Source of the DNA: Chrysogorgia sp. JL179-B06
Lineage: Eukaryota; Cnidaria; Anthozoa; Scleralcyonacea; Chrysogorgiidae
NCBI GenBank assembly: GCA_035772405.1
Contig: JAYKKM010000416.1
Span: 79,501 to 143,500, forward strand
Length of the DNA: 64,000 bases
Direction of reading: 5' to 3'
In this document: positions 39,787 through 49,966 of the stretch, one piece after another
Layout: each line of letters begins with the position of its first letter
Numbering within the stretch: position 1 is the stretch's first letter
Notes under the pieces: model-generated
The model's database searches: none
Told to the model about the DNA's origin: nothing
The model's input: the letters and a program-made list of their open reading frames with translations, nothing else
Translations under genes and position numbers: made by a program

Positions 39787-40382
39787 GGACATATTCATCG
39801 AATAAATCATCAAGAAAGATACTGTAATATGAATATGTGAACTATACTAAAGTAAACTCATATGTTTACTCTACAGTAACTTTTGGATTTTGCGTGGAAT
39901 ATCAAATTCTGTGAATCATTCCATCAAGAAGTCCAACCCCTCAAGAAAGTCAACATCAACCATATGTGAACTGTGGCGGTATCGGACAACAAAGCTTCAC
40001 TTAATGACATTTTGCATGACATCGTCCTAAAGAGCCACAGATGACAAACACTACAGCTGTACTAGTAAATACTGGATTAACTGTCAAAAGATGTTAATAA
40101 TTCAGCATGACTAAAATTTAGAAACTTGAATAGCCAGTGAAATGTTATCTATAGACATAGTTGCCATGATGTTCTATCCAACTTATCACGTTTATAAACC
40201 TTTGATTAAAATGATTAAAATAATAAAGTTCAAGATTTGTTGTTCTAACTAGTTATATTAACTGTCAATAATACTGCAGCTTTATAAGCAAACGACCTAA
40301 AATCCGCATTAAACTTGTGTCGTGCGTTATGCTATACGATACATAGTTATATAAAACTTTGCATTGTCCTTGGGACCTATAG
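39787..40382. other. No recognised gene
   Basis: AT-rich sequence up to the first Maverick gene; no terminal inverted repeat of the Maverick recognised here. Confidence 0.45.
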
Positions 40383-40907
40383 TTAAAGTAATGATCGCAC
40401 ATATATTTCGACGTTGTTATTCCACCTGACAACAAACCCAAGAAAGGTAGATAATGCGTTACGATAGCAATTATACTCTCGACGTCTTTTTTTCAATAAC
40501 TTGTCCTTTTGTAGCTCATTGTTTAGTTCGTCTGGGTTTTCTATAGCGTCTAATCCACCAAGTAGATTAGAGAACTTACTGATGAGCATGTCAGCGATGA
40601 AAGCGTTCGCTTGATCCAACCTTTTTTGTTCGTACTCACAGTAAATTTCATTGATAACTTTTGTGGACGCTAGCTTTTTTATATAACTTTCAGATTGACT
40701 CACGTCACCATCATTGGACAACCTAATTAGTTCAGCTCTTTTCACACTAACGTCATCATCAACAGTTTCTTTTACCATGTTTTCAGTAACTTCATCGTTT
40801 TCTCGTAAGTCTTCAATTAGCGCTTCAATCGCAGGCTTTTCCTCACTTTTTCGTTTCACCATTATAATACAACACATGTTTTGTTGATATAACAATTTTG
40901 TGACCAT
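40383..40907 (-). CDS. Maverick hypothetical protein, acidic, 158-174 codons
   Basis: Open minus-strand frame without disruption. The more likely start is the internal MVKRKSEEKPAIEALIEDLR (ATG at about 40859), because upstream codons overlap the ATPase end. The body is acidic and helical (ENDEVTENMVKETVDDDVSV, ICEYEQKRLDQANAFIADML-type helices) and ends in a basic, aromatic tail (KKRRREYNCYRNALSTFLGF). There is no domain I recognise and no membrane segment. It follows the ATPase gene with overlap, as expected for a compact virus-like gene block. Possibly a minor structural or scaffold protein; this is a guess from position only. It is one of the few uninterrupted frames in the element. Confidence 0.5.
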   Translation of the reverse strand: MVTKLLYQQNMCCIIMVKRKSEEKPAIEALIEDLRENDEVTENMVKETVDDDVSVKRAELIRLSNDGDVSQSESYIKKLASTKVINEIYCEYEQKRLDQANAFIADMLISKFSNLLGGLDAIENPDELNNELQKDKLLKKRRREYNCYRNALSTFLGFVVRWNNNVEIYVRSLL

Positions 40908-41397
40908 ACGGATGTCTCAACATAATTTCAAGCCGTGAATACTTGCGAGTCTTGAGGTTACCCACAATTGATAGCGCTTCTTCTTTGGTTACATCGTTGA
41001 GGTAATCGTCTAAAATCACTTTCATATCAGTCTTACTTGGGCAATAGAAACAGACAAGCTTACTAATGTTTTCTCTGTACGGTTTAGCGATCGAAGTCAG
41101 TTGTTGCGTGATCACAATGACGGACAATCCAAAGTGTCGTGCACTGAAAGCTAAATTAAACAATTGACTGGTTCGATTCTTAACGTCCTGTCCGCTCGCA
41201 CAATCGTCTAATACAATTAGGGTGTTAGTACCTTTAAAAGTGTTTGTTATGTACTTGAGAACAGCATCTGCATTGTCTTGTGAGCAGTCCACTGAATCAA
41301 CGCGATGTAGTCAAATTTACCGCGATACTGTCTACAAATAACGTGTCTTACCACAAGCCGTCATTCCAGCAATTAACATATTAAACGGACTGTCCAT
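40843..41397 (-). pseudogene. Maverick genome-packaging ATPase (FtsK/HerA, A32-like)
   Basis: The start ATG at 41397 gives MDSPFNMLIAGMTACGKTRY, a perfect P-loop (GMTACGKT), followed at once by TAG. After a gap with lost sequence the frame from 41292 gives DCSQDNADAVLKY, then NTLIVLDDCASGQ (Walker B, DD), SARHFGLSVIVITQQLTSIA (sensor-type Gln motif) and KLVCFYCPSKTDM, to a stop near 40843. ATPases of this type pump the genome into the capsid. The start lies 15 bases after the capsid gene stop, a tight tandem layout. Disabled by the stop and by deletion of roughly 60 residues between Walker A and B. Confidence 0.88.
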
Positions 41398-41411
41398 TTA
41401 ATTACACCAAT

Positions 41412-42486
41412 TTAATACTGGATTGACTGGAGACCATTATTCATAAAGTTGACTAGCCCATCACTCATCACAAATATCTTACACATAACGTTACTTGCCG
41501 TCGCTTTCTTAGTAATTTCAAGAAGCACACCGGATTGTGTGTTAACAATCTTTACCGGTGGCTACAACGTGGTTGTCTCGAATGCTTCTCAAATCAATAA
41601 CCAGCGCGAAGCAGTCTTTGTAAAACTTTTGTACTGTCATAAACTGGTCGTGTTCGTCTAGCCCGAACAACCGCTTCGCCGGCTTCAGACCACAACTTAG
41701 ACTTTGGAATGCCTTGTGAATAGACACTATTTGGCACACCTACAATTGTCACTTTAACACTTTCAATGTTTGGATAAACGAATTATTCGCTTTCCGTTCG
41801 TATTTTGTTCACAAATAACAACACAATTGATTCCACAGTGGTGCCTTTGTCCCATTCAACACTTTTCATTAAAGTCACGTACGTGTGTTCATAGCTCAAA
41901 CTACGAGCACTTGCGTACCCCGACGTTATTTCATCGGCTAGTTCAAGGTTGTCGATCGTTTCGTACTCAATTTCGAGGTTCTCAAGGGTGTATCCATCCA
42001 CACTTTCACTACTTTGAGTGACCATAATGTCACTTACTTTACTATATAGCATCTCCTATCGTCTTTACTATCGTCTTTACACACCAGTTTTCTCAAGTTC
42101 TCACCGGCAATACCATAGTCAATCATTTGGTCACGTTGACTAACACTTTTCCAAAGGTCGCGCTACACGTTAATAATGCCCTCACCTGTGTTGTCGTACA
42201 CAACTTCTCCAGCTAATTTCACAACAAGTCTTTCACACAACAAGTTGCCAACGTTATTCAAGAACCAACTCTTATCATTCGCATTTTTAAAGTCAAATAA
42301 CAAACCCAATGAACCAGACACCAAACAGCTACTACTTTTAAGTTTCGATACATCAATGTACAGTTCTTCACCAGGACTAACTTTATTAGGATTCAATGTG
42401 ATGATATGCTGCGTTCGTGTTCCTTTTATTATTCCCATTTGTGCTCGTCTAAACCCAGGGGATAGTTCTGTCGCTTTGGTGTTCAT
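41412..42486 (-). pseudogene. Maverick major capsid protein (double jelly roll), broken
   Basis: Three pieces on the minus strand in collinear order. N-terminal (42163-42486, ATG 42486): SPGFRRAQMGIIKGTRTQHI, LLFDFKNANDKSWFLNNVG and LVVKLAGEVVYDNTGE. Middle (41783-42052): ENLEIEYETIDNLELADEIT and LMKSVEWDKGTTVE. C-terminal (from 41739 down): AKRLFGLDEHDQFMTVQKFY and KDCFALVIDLRS, then a frame change to a stop at 41412 after NNGLQSIQY. I recognise these phrases as the capsid protein of Maverick/Polinton (adintovirus-like) elements, which forms the icosahedral shell. At least 100 residues between the first two pieces are missing, and there are two or more frameshifts. No functional shell protein can be made. 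Confidence 0.85.
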
Positions 42487-42504
42487 TGCCTAACACATGT
42501 TTTT

Positions 42505-42735
42505 TCACCAATTATTTTGAGTGTAGTAATCGTACACGAACCATGTGAGTATCACCGCGAGTACCCACAGATTTTGAGCCAACCAAGCGAGACCCTTTGC
42601 ACCCGCTGATAACACATTGTACAAGAGGTTAGCCAATCAAACAACCCATGGACCAAACACCAGCACAACTAATAAATTGGCGTATGGTGTTGGCAACCCA
42701 GCAAAGGAATATACCTGTACGATTCCAAATAACAT
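42505..42735 (-). pseudogene. Maverick small hydrophobic protein (76 codons, one in-frame stop)
   Basis: ATG at 42735 opens MLFGIVQVYSFAGLPTPYAN followed by the hydrophobic LLVVLVFGPWVV. It then meets TGA and continues in the same frame with LANLLYNVLSAGAKGLAWLA, then QNLWVLAVILTWFVYDYYTQ and NNW to TGA at 42505. Two predicted membrane segments. It ends about 20 bases before the capsid start, in the same orientation. Small hydrophobic virion or membrane proteins are usual neighbours of the capsid gene in these elements; function is unknown. The single stop would remove the second membrane segment. Confidence 0.5.
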
Positions 42736-43020
42736 TGACCTTACCAAAATTCATATGATATCAGTACATTGGTAAATGCATAATTCACACGTTAGAGTCA
42801 ATAACATAAGGTCAACTGACTCAGACCTCGTGAGTAATTATAAAAAGATAGGTACCCCTTAGGACGGTCTTTGGAATACATCGACCAAGTTCGTCATCCG
42901 CACCTTATGCGTACCCGTCTTTGATACAACTTTATGGTGCGAAGATCATCTCTGGTTATATGACAAACCGAGACATACTTGTTGGTGAGAAAATGATGAA
43001 GGAATACAATATAAAGTAAC
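42736..43020. promoter_or_regulatory. Divergent intergenic region of the Maverick
   Basis: Separates the minus and plus gene blocks. AT-rich, with TATAAAAAGATAGG at about 42839 (plus) as the best TATA-like candidate. Assignment as a promoter region is by layout only. Confidence 0.35.
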
Positions 43021-43224
43021 ATGGGGAAGTGTGTATCAAAGGAACCTATACGTTATAAAATTAATAAAACGAGTGACCATATGTTTAAGATTGGTGGATC
43101 ATTTGGTCGTGCACCCACAAACATTGAAAATCACGCTGAAATTGGCTCAAGGGTTAACAAAACTTACGGTGGGTTATTATGTTGCCTGGTGATCATTCGA
43201 CATCCCCGAGTGACGCAACCTTAA
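43021..43224 (+). CDS. Maverick hypothetical protein with N-terminal MGKCVS
   Basis: 67 codons: MGKCVSKEPIRYKINKTSD and then FKIGGSFGRAPTNIENHAEI. Gly2 with Ser6 fits an N-myristoylation signal, and Cys4 could be palmitoylated, so a membrane-attached virion protein is possible. The last residues (VIIRHPRVTQP) look like a run into a frameshifted region, so the native protein was probably longer. I recognise no family. It is the first gene of the plus block and lies 25 bases before the BRO-N gene. Confidence 0.4.
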   Translation: MGKCVSKEPIRYKINKTSDHMFKIGGSFGRAPTNIENHAEIGSRVNKTYGGLLCCLVIIRHPRVTQP

Positions 43225-43249
43225 GAAAAAAGTCGATGGGTATAATATA

Positions 43250-44025
43250 ATGGCAACCAAGGTGTTCAACTTTGAGTCGCATGACATAATGACGATCAAT
43301 TGTGGTGGTAACGTGTGGTTTAGGGGCAAAGACGTTGCTAAGGCCCTTGGATACGCTCGACCAAAGGACGCTATTCGTGTTCACGTTGACCATGACCTTA
43401 AAATGAGGGGCGGTGATTCCCCTTAGGAATCGACAAACAGACCGTATTTATTAGTGAACCAGGGTTATATTTGTTGATATTTTCAAGTAAGCTACCAAGT
43501 GCAAAACGCTTTACACGTTGGGTCTTTGATGACGTTTTACCAAGTCTTAGAAAGACTGGTGAATACCGTCCGTTGCGTGTTAATCAATTTAAAATGGTCA
43601 GTGAATTTGACCTTCACGCTAATGTAATCAACAGATTACCTTAGGAAGTACTACCCAGAAGTTTAGTTGCTGCTTGTGACACTGAGTAAGAGAATCACGT
43701 CATGGAAAAAGGGCTATCAACGTGGCACACCTGACTTACTTGTTTTAAGTCACCATAAGATTTAGAATGGGCTTGTCATTGAGTTCAAAAACCCAGGTGG
43801 TATACGGGTAGACTTATAAGTAGACCAAAAGAAGCAACTACACAAATTCAAAATGGCTGGGTACTTTGTGTTGACTACTGAATCGTACGACGAAACCATT
43901 ACCACGATAATATACATTACTTTAGTGAGTCACGATTTAAATGTCCTTATTGCGTTTGTAAATTTCTAAGTGTCGACGCACTAGACGTTCATAATAAGTG
44001 GCTACACCGTGGTAGAATGTGTTAA
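43250..44025 (+). pseudogene. Maverick BRO-N + PD-(D/E)XK nuclease + C2H2 zinc finger protein, broken
   Basis: ATG 43250. BRO-N first half: MTINCGGNVWFRGKDVAKAL then GYARPKDAIRVHVDHDLK, to TAG at 43423. The second half continues in the next frame: TVFISEPGLYLLIFSSKLPS, AKRFTRWVFDDVLPSLRKTG. After further stops a nuclease-like domain reads ITSWKKGYQRGTPDLLVLSH (catalytic-type PD) and GLVIEFKNPGG (ExK) with KKQLHKFKMAGYFVL, the pattern of VRR-NUC/PD-(D/E)XK enzymes. After a frame change at about 43920 there is KCPYCVCKFLSVDALDVHNK then WLHRG, a C2H2 finger, to a stop at about 44025. BRO-N domains bind DNA; the nuclease could resolve replication intermediates. At least four disablements. Confidence 0.75.
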
Positions 44026-44181
44026 GTGTTGTGACCATTGATAGTCCATCTGTAAGGGAGTCTGTGAGACGTCTGACATGTTACTGTAATGAGACGACAG
44101 ATTTGTTGTGAGATAACTGCTGATTCGCTGTGAGATGATCTGTGAAAAGAATATACGTTGGATTTTATTACTGAAGATACG

Positions 44182-44635
44182 ATGGCGCGGTGTGGTACTA
44201 ACGACGATGTGGTGTGTAAAGTCACAGCTGAAACCAAAAGTATTAAAATCAAGGACCCAAAAAGAGTTGCTGCTGGTAAAAGGTTAGCTGAAATTTAAAA
44301 AGCCGCGAAAGAACATAAGATGTGAAAGACTCGAGCGTGAAGACTCCATACCTTATGACACTAATTATGGTTATGTTATTGGAATCGTAAGTGTGTTAAG
44401 TGGTACCACGTTATGGTATACGACACGTAAAGAAAGTCAACCCCGACACGCCGAACCGTCACATGTAGTTATTACGCATACCAAGGGGAAAAAACATTAA
44501 AAACAAGCGCTGTTGGTGACGGTTGGAGCTGTGACCGTTAGTATGGTCTGTAGAAAGACTCTAAAAGAACCGTTGGTGGGAACAGAAACTCTAAAAGGTA
44601 CACTTGGGGGCATGTCTAAAGCTATGGTGACATGA
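44182..44635 (+). pseudogene. Maverick small membrane protein(s), broken
   Basis: ATG 44182 reads MARCGTNDDVVCKVTAETK then KDPKRVAAGKRLAE, a basic motif I associate with Maverick small proteins, and stops at 44298. Further on, one frame gives NYGYVIGIVSVLSGTTLWYT (membrane segment), SHVVITHTKGKKH, a TAA, and then ALLVTVGAVTVSMVC (second membrane segment) to TGA at 44635. It may be one gene with two stops or two adjacent genes. Likely virion membrane or minor protein; inferred from context. Confidence 0.45.
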
Positions 44636-45024
44636 AATTGACGCGGACAAAGAGTACACACAAGCGGTATTGGTGGATGGGTAGGAAGTTACGGAACGTG
44701 GTGGGGTGTACACACATTGAATTGTTAGTCGCTGACTTTATGAAGGTGGTTAATGTCTTAGAATCTTGTAAGTTAGTGCGTGGAAAAAACATTAGTAGAT
44801 ATGGATACTACATCATAAGGTTGTGCCATCGACGACGCATTAAGTTACTTGAGAGTGTTTCTGCACGACCTTAAAGAAGGTAAAACGAAGCAGAAGTTTG
44901 ACCATAACTTATTTGGTGTAGTGTACCCAAAACTGGGATGGTGTGATTCACACGACAGATATTACCATGAGTGGAAACTAACACAAACGGTCTAAAGAAA
45001 GAAAGTGTAGTATGAATATAAGCC
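44636..45024 (+). pseudogene. Maverick hypothetical region, degenerate
   Basis: The best reading near 44850-44990 is HDLKEGKTKQKFDHNLFGVV then YPKLGWCDSHDRYYHEWKL, which looks like real protein, but upstream parts are broken by stops. The competing frame 44632-44874 (MKLTRTKSTHKRYWWM...) has no homology I know. Lies directly before the polymerase-linked ORF. Confidence 0.35.
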
Positions 45025-46763
45025 ATGGACACAAGTGTAGTAAACCCACTGACAAAAAGACGAGTCGAGGTTGGTGGTCGTGTGCACAATAAGCTCGTTA
45101 GAACTGGTGTGATTGGTAGTCAGGAGACCCATGAAGTGACTGAACGGCGAGACACAAACGATGATGATCATGGTTCAGAAATACACTGGTCAGTGAGATT
45201 ACTAGATCGAGTGTTAAAGGGGTATACAAGATCCTACGAAATTGAGGTAACTGATGACACTGACATTAACCAACTAAATGCAAGTCGAGATGTTGTCATC
45301 GACCTTTTGAAACGTAAACTAGGCACAACCCATGGAATTAAAGTGGTGGAAACAGTCAAGGTCACTTTTTAGAAAGCGTTGGAACGTGATTCGAGTACGT
45401 ACAAGACCGCCTACTTTAACAGCAAAACGTGTGTCGTTGTTAATGAACGTGAAATCGATAGTGTTGCCAAGCGTGGATCAGAACAGTTGTTAACGCGAAA
45501 AGCTGAGTGGTTATCTGAAGGGTCTGGATGGATCGTTGACAAAGTGGACTCACAAAACATTAATATTGTGATTTACATGCCTTTGAGTGGGTCGAGTTAC
45601 ATTGCGTTACCAAAGGAACTTTGCAATATAGTATGAAGGGCTTGATTAACGTGAATAATAAGGACGACAACGAGTGCTTTAGATGGTGCCACCTAGCACA
45701 TAAATTCCCTGTTAAAAAGGACCCACAAAAGGTGTCTAAATATGTGGCACATTTAAACGAGCTAAATTATGATGGAATTGACTTCCCAGTTACACTTAAA
45801 GACTATAACGTGGTTGAGAAAGCTAATCACATCAGTATTAACGTCTTTGGATATGAAAATAAACAACCTGTGTACATTTCGAAGGAGACGAGTGAAGACC
45901 ATATGGACTTGATGTTGTTGACAAATAAAGACAACAGACATTATGTGTATATTCGTGACTTTAATAGATTTATGTGTCACCAAGCTAAGTATGAGGGAAG
46001 AAAGCACTTTTGTAGGTACTGTTTACAATGTTTTAGTGGTGCGGAAGTACTTGAACGACACATTGAGTTTGCTTGGTGGTGAACGGAAAGCAAGCGATTA
46101 AGATGCCTCAAAAAGGTATGAAAGTGAAGTACGGAAATTATAGTAGTCAGACAACTTAATGTGCCATTTGTGGTGTACGCAGACTTTGAAGCTGTGACAC
46201 GGAAGGTACACACCGTAGCATGCCATCGAGTGAATCTAGCTACACGAACGCTTACCAGAGACACATTGATTGTGGATATGGGTATAAACTGGTTTTTTGT
46301 TATGATCGTGGTGAAAACGCAGTGAATAAGTTCATTGGAAAGATGTTAGAAGTCCCTGAATATTGCAAGAAGACATCGGCGCGTCACTTTAACAAATAAA
46401 TGGTATTGACGGGTGATGATAAAAAAGATTTTGATGAGGCTAAAAGTTGCCATATTTGTGGTATTGAGTACACTGACATTGGTGTGACAGTGAGAGACCA
46501 CTGCCATGTTACAGGGAAGTATAGAGGGTCTGCACACCGTGACTGTAACGTGAACTTTAGATTGACTGATAAAATACCTGTGATCTTTCGCAATTTACGT
46601 GGCTATGATAGTCATTTTATTATGCAAGAGATTGGGAAGTTTGGTCGAGACATTAATGTGATTCCTAATAATATGGAAAAGTACATGGCTTTTATGGTCG
46701 AAAATAACCTGGTATTCTTGCATGGACAGCTTTTAATTTCAGTTCATGAATAGCTGTTTGGAT
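45025..46763 (+). pseudogene. Maverick protein-primed DNA polymerase B, N-terminal and exonuclease part
   Basis: ATG 45025: DTSVVNPLTKRRVEVGGRVH (a NPxTxRxxxxGG motif often found in virus-like elements), LLKRKLGTTHGIKVVETVKV, an in-frame TAG at 45372, then GSGWIVDKVDSQNINIVIYM. After a frameshift at about 45625: DNECFRWCHLAHKFPVKKDP, CRYCLQCFSGAEVLERH (zinc-ribbon-like), and, after further breaks, VYADFEAVT (exonuclease motif I Asp/Glu, about 46170). Then CHICGIEYTD plus RDHCHVTGKYRGSAHRDCN (HNH/zinc-type insert) and IFRNLRGYDSHFIMQEIG (exonuclease motif II). The reading stops where a repeat has inserted at 46763. At least five disablements. The enzyme would replicate the element using a terminal protein primer. 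Confidence 0.88.
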
Positions 46764-48775
46764 AATCCCCTCGCCCGGACGGCGCGAAGCGCCGCCAGTG
46801 CCGAAGGCGCTGGGGCGAGGGTGATAATCTTGACGGGGTGGTACAATGTGCGGTCGTGTACAATGTCCGGTCGTTTGTCTGATGCAAATTCTGGATATGT
46901 TTGTGCCGCGTATATCGGTATCCATCAACCGCACAAGGTCCTCGTCATCGTAACCAAGACAACCGATCACGGGGCAGAAAGTGAGTAAACAAGGATAGTT
47001 ATGGATCTACAAGGATATTTATCTGAGGTCGTCAGTCGTGACCTGGGAACATTTTGTATTATTTTCCAAAAGCGATTTTATTACTGTACGTTTGTGAATT
47101 TAAACAGCATTGGAAACTCGAAAAAACGTGAAATGAGTAATTTAAATAACGAATGGCAGGTTGAAGCTGCACGAGCAGAGGAGAACGAAAGGGGATAGGA
47201 AGTAAAGTCCGATATTGCCTGGGAAAACCAAACCAACAACAGGTATGGTTACATCGACCATATAGCATCAACAAGGTCGAATGACTGTGAACAAAGGCGA
47301 CAAGTTGGTGATGCTTACACAGACAAGTCCAGCTAGGTAAGCAAAGTCAGGGTTGGAGAGATCAGTAAAAATTGTAAACAAAACGACGAGCAACGACCGC
47401 ATTGTTTAGACCAGTGTTCTTTGAATCTTTGTTTGCCTTAATTTACAGCCAGTGGCGAAGCTGGCCGTTGCAACTGGTCATGCTATGCTAATTTATAAAC
47501 ATCTGCATATTTTGGAAACAATATATTTCTAAATATCTGAAAATGTAAATCGTTTCAAAATTTGCATAGCAAGACCAGTTGCTATGGTGAACTTAGCCAC
47601 TTTTTACAGCTCAATCTTACTTTAGCAAATTTGAGCAAAACACAGCTATGAACTATGTAAAATGTGTCAGGAGAACACGTTAGGGATTAAACAACTGGTA
47701 TCATCTCACTGACAACAAGCAGCTGGAGGGAATTTCATCTTGAATTAATGATATATTGGTGAAATAATTAGATTAAGCAATGTGCTTTGTTGCATAATAT
47801 TATTGGCTTTTGTCATTTCATCTTTTTGAAATGTGTTACCAGTTACTTGAATACCATTGAAATACCGGTACGCTATGCATAATTATATACTATAATAAGA
47901 TTATATAATAAAAGCAACAGAAGTCTTCTAACAGAATAAAAGTTTTATCGAGCTTATCAATATATAGTCAGACAACACTCATTGCAAAACTCGAAAATTA
48001 GCTGATATAGAGAGTTACTGGTGTCTGGTAGTAAGGATGTAAAAAAGTACAGACTTTAGCTGTTTACATATATTGCAAGTCTATAGGACCAACCTGGCCA
48101 GCCACCACCTGGGCCTGGCTTACATTTTATTGACTTTAATAGTGTAAACATGCATGGCATACTGGCTATAACAATCAGTGTTTATGCTCATCTGATATTA
48201 TGGCATGCCTTTCTGGCCAATGGCTTAGTGTGTCTGTGTAAATTCACCTTTGTCCTGGATAATAGGCCTGGACAGTGCCAGTCCTAGGCTTGCAATGTAT
48301 ATTTTTACACAGCTTTTGAAGCTAGGATAAATACTGTATAATGTATAAATTGGGTACTGTAGGTTAATAACACTCACTGTGTCAGGGGAACATGTTAGGG
48401 ATTAAACAACTGGTATCACCTCACTGACAAGAAGCAGCTGAAAGGAATTTCATCCTGAATTAATATATATATTGGTGAAATAATTAGATTAAGCAATATT
48501 CTTTGTTGCATATTATGGGCTTTTGTCATTTCATCTTTTTGAAATTGTGTTACCGGTACTTGAACCATTGAAATACTGGTACATGTATGTGCTGCCATAA
48601 TTATATAATATTAATAAAAGAAACCGAAGTCTTCTAAAAGAATAAAATATTTATCAGGCTTATCAATTTGGTCGGGTACATGTAATGTAAGGTTATGCAG
48701 TCTCGTGAATACAATTGTACTTTGAGTAAAATTATGAGTATGCCAATGTTACTGTAAACATGCATGTTGAAATAA
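46764..48775 (+). mobile_element. Repeat insertion splitting the Maverick polymerase
   Basis: Starts with the CCCCTCGCCCGGACGGCGCG hairpin of the composite family (46767-46815) directly after the codons for MNSCLD of the polymerase. It continues as the sister of 18170-18625 to about 47650, then 1.6 tandem copies of the ~690 bp repeat (GTGTCAGG.GAACA at 47666 and 48379). The ends in the polymerase do not rejoin exactly; some polymerase sequence is lost. Confidence 0.75.
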
Positions 48776-48819
48776 AAATAAAAAGTGAATTTGTGTGACT
48801 ACCATGACAACAGTAAAAA

Positions 48820-49605
48820 AGGGTTACTAATTGAGGTTGACTTGGAATACCCTTTCCATTTGCATGACCTACATAATGACTACCATTAGCTCCTGAGAAG
48901 ATGGAAATAACGGTTGATATGCTGTCAAAGTATTGTAAGAAAATCAGAGATAAGTTCAATGTGAGCGTTGGTGGTGTGAAGAAATTGGTGACAAATTTAA
49001 GGGACAATGAAAAGTACGTTCTTCACCACAGAAATATACGGCTGTACATGGAACTTGGATTGAAATATATTTAAGGTCCATAGAGTCCTGCAATTTGATC
49101 AGTCCAAGTAACTTGAGAAAGCGTGTAGATGTGAGATTAGTTACCAATTCAAAGAAATTGAGGAAGCTTGTTTCAAAGCCAACGTTTGTGTCTTGTAAGA
49201 TATTTAATGAGAACTTAGTTGCGGTCCATAAAATCAAAGAAACGTTGACATTAAACAGGCCTGCATACGTCGGTATGTGTATACTTGATTTGAGCAAAAC
49301 ATTGATGTACGATTTCCACTACAATTATATACTTAGAAAGTACTCGAATGGAAGCTGTAAATTACACTTCAATGATACAGATAGTTTGCTGTACACAATC
49401 GTTACAGATGACGTCGTGTATTCCGACTTCTTGGAGTCACGTGAAAAGTTCGATAATAGCGACTACCCTGCGGACAGCCCATTTGCTTTTAAAGAGAACA
49501 AGAAAGTTATTGGTAAAATGAAGAATGAGTGCACCGGGGTGCCAATTATTGAGTTCATTGGATTGCGCAGTAAAATTAATTGTGAATTTAGTTGACCCCA
49601 CGGTG
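48820..49605 (+). pseudogene. Maverick DNA polymerase B, polymerase domain part
   Basis: Resumes with LLIEVDLEYPFHLHDLHNDY (motif A region) and, one base out of frame, LAPEKMEITVDMLSKYCKKI, then LHHRNIRLYMELG and a stop at about 49072. The next piece, 49095-49595, lacks about 45 residues of the expected motif B region and reads LRKRVDVRLVTNSKKLRKLV, then LNRPAYVGMCILDLSKTLMY and CKLHFNDTDSLLYTIV (motif C, catalytic DTD). It ends with FDNSDYPADSPFAFKENKKV and EFIGLRSKI, after which unrelated sequence takes over. The final 100 residues seen in the copy at 2-451 are missing. Confidence 0.88.
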
Positions 49606-49629
49606 GGTGATTATCGTCGTCTTTACCGC

Positions 49630-49957
49630 AGAGTAGTATAGCAAATAGCGGAGCGGGTGTCCCCAGACGATTCATACAACATCTCAAAGTTAATATCAAT
49701 TTGTTACCAAACACCCTTGACATGGTCACTTTACATTCACAGGGCACTTTATGAAACGACATCTAGAAAAATATGCTACCCCAAATATGGGCAATATATC
49801 GCCGTGAATAGCGTCTTGATGAGATTAGGGTATGTCGTTTCAGGCGATTGCGATATTTTGATGTCAAGGGTGTCTGGTAGGTCGTGATGTTGTGTGCGAG
49901 ACGACGTATGAATCGTCTGGGGTCGCCCGCTCCGCTATTTGCTATACTATTACAGCT
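49630..49957 (+). mobile_element. Foldback element with AGTAGTATAGC terminus, copy 3
   Basis: AGTAGTATAGCAAATAGCGG then GAGCGGGTGTCCCCAGACG at the left; the mirrored CGTCTGGGGTCGCCCGCTCC and GCTATTTGCTATACTA at the right. Inner inverted pair CCAAACACCCTTGACAT/ATGTCAAGGGTGTCTGG. Counterpart of 29925-30204. Confidence 0.9.
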
Positions 49958-49966
49958 GTACTACCA

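Larger units (their letters stand above)
40383..49605. mobile_element. Decayed Maverick/Polinton element
   Basis: Contains the hallmark gene set on two divergent blocks. Minus (40383-42735): unassigned protein, packaging ATPase, double jelly-roll major capsid protein, small hydrophobic protein. Plus (43021-49605): small protein, BRO-N/nuclease/zinc finger, two-segment membrane protein, protein-primed DNA polymerase B. The 285 bases at 42736-43020 between the blocks would hold divergent promoters. The retroviral-type integrase, cysteine protease and penton gene were not found. Most genes carry stops or frameshifts. A 2 kb repeat insertion splits the polymerase. Confidence 0.88.

Noticed and set aside
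39561..39840. Cys/Leu-rich ORFs (DLCLCIDLCLCI, CACALTCACALT)
   Set aside because: Frames of the 18 bp minisatellite without flanking homology.
40383..49605. Complete, potentially active Maverick
   Set aside because: Capsid, ATPase, BRO-N/nuclease and polymerase genes all carry several stops, frameshifts or deletions, and integrase and protease are missing.
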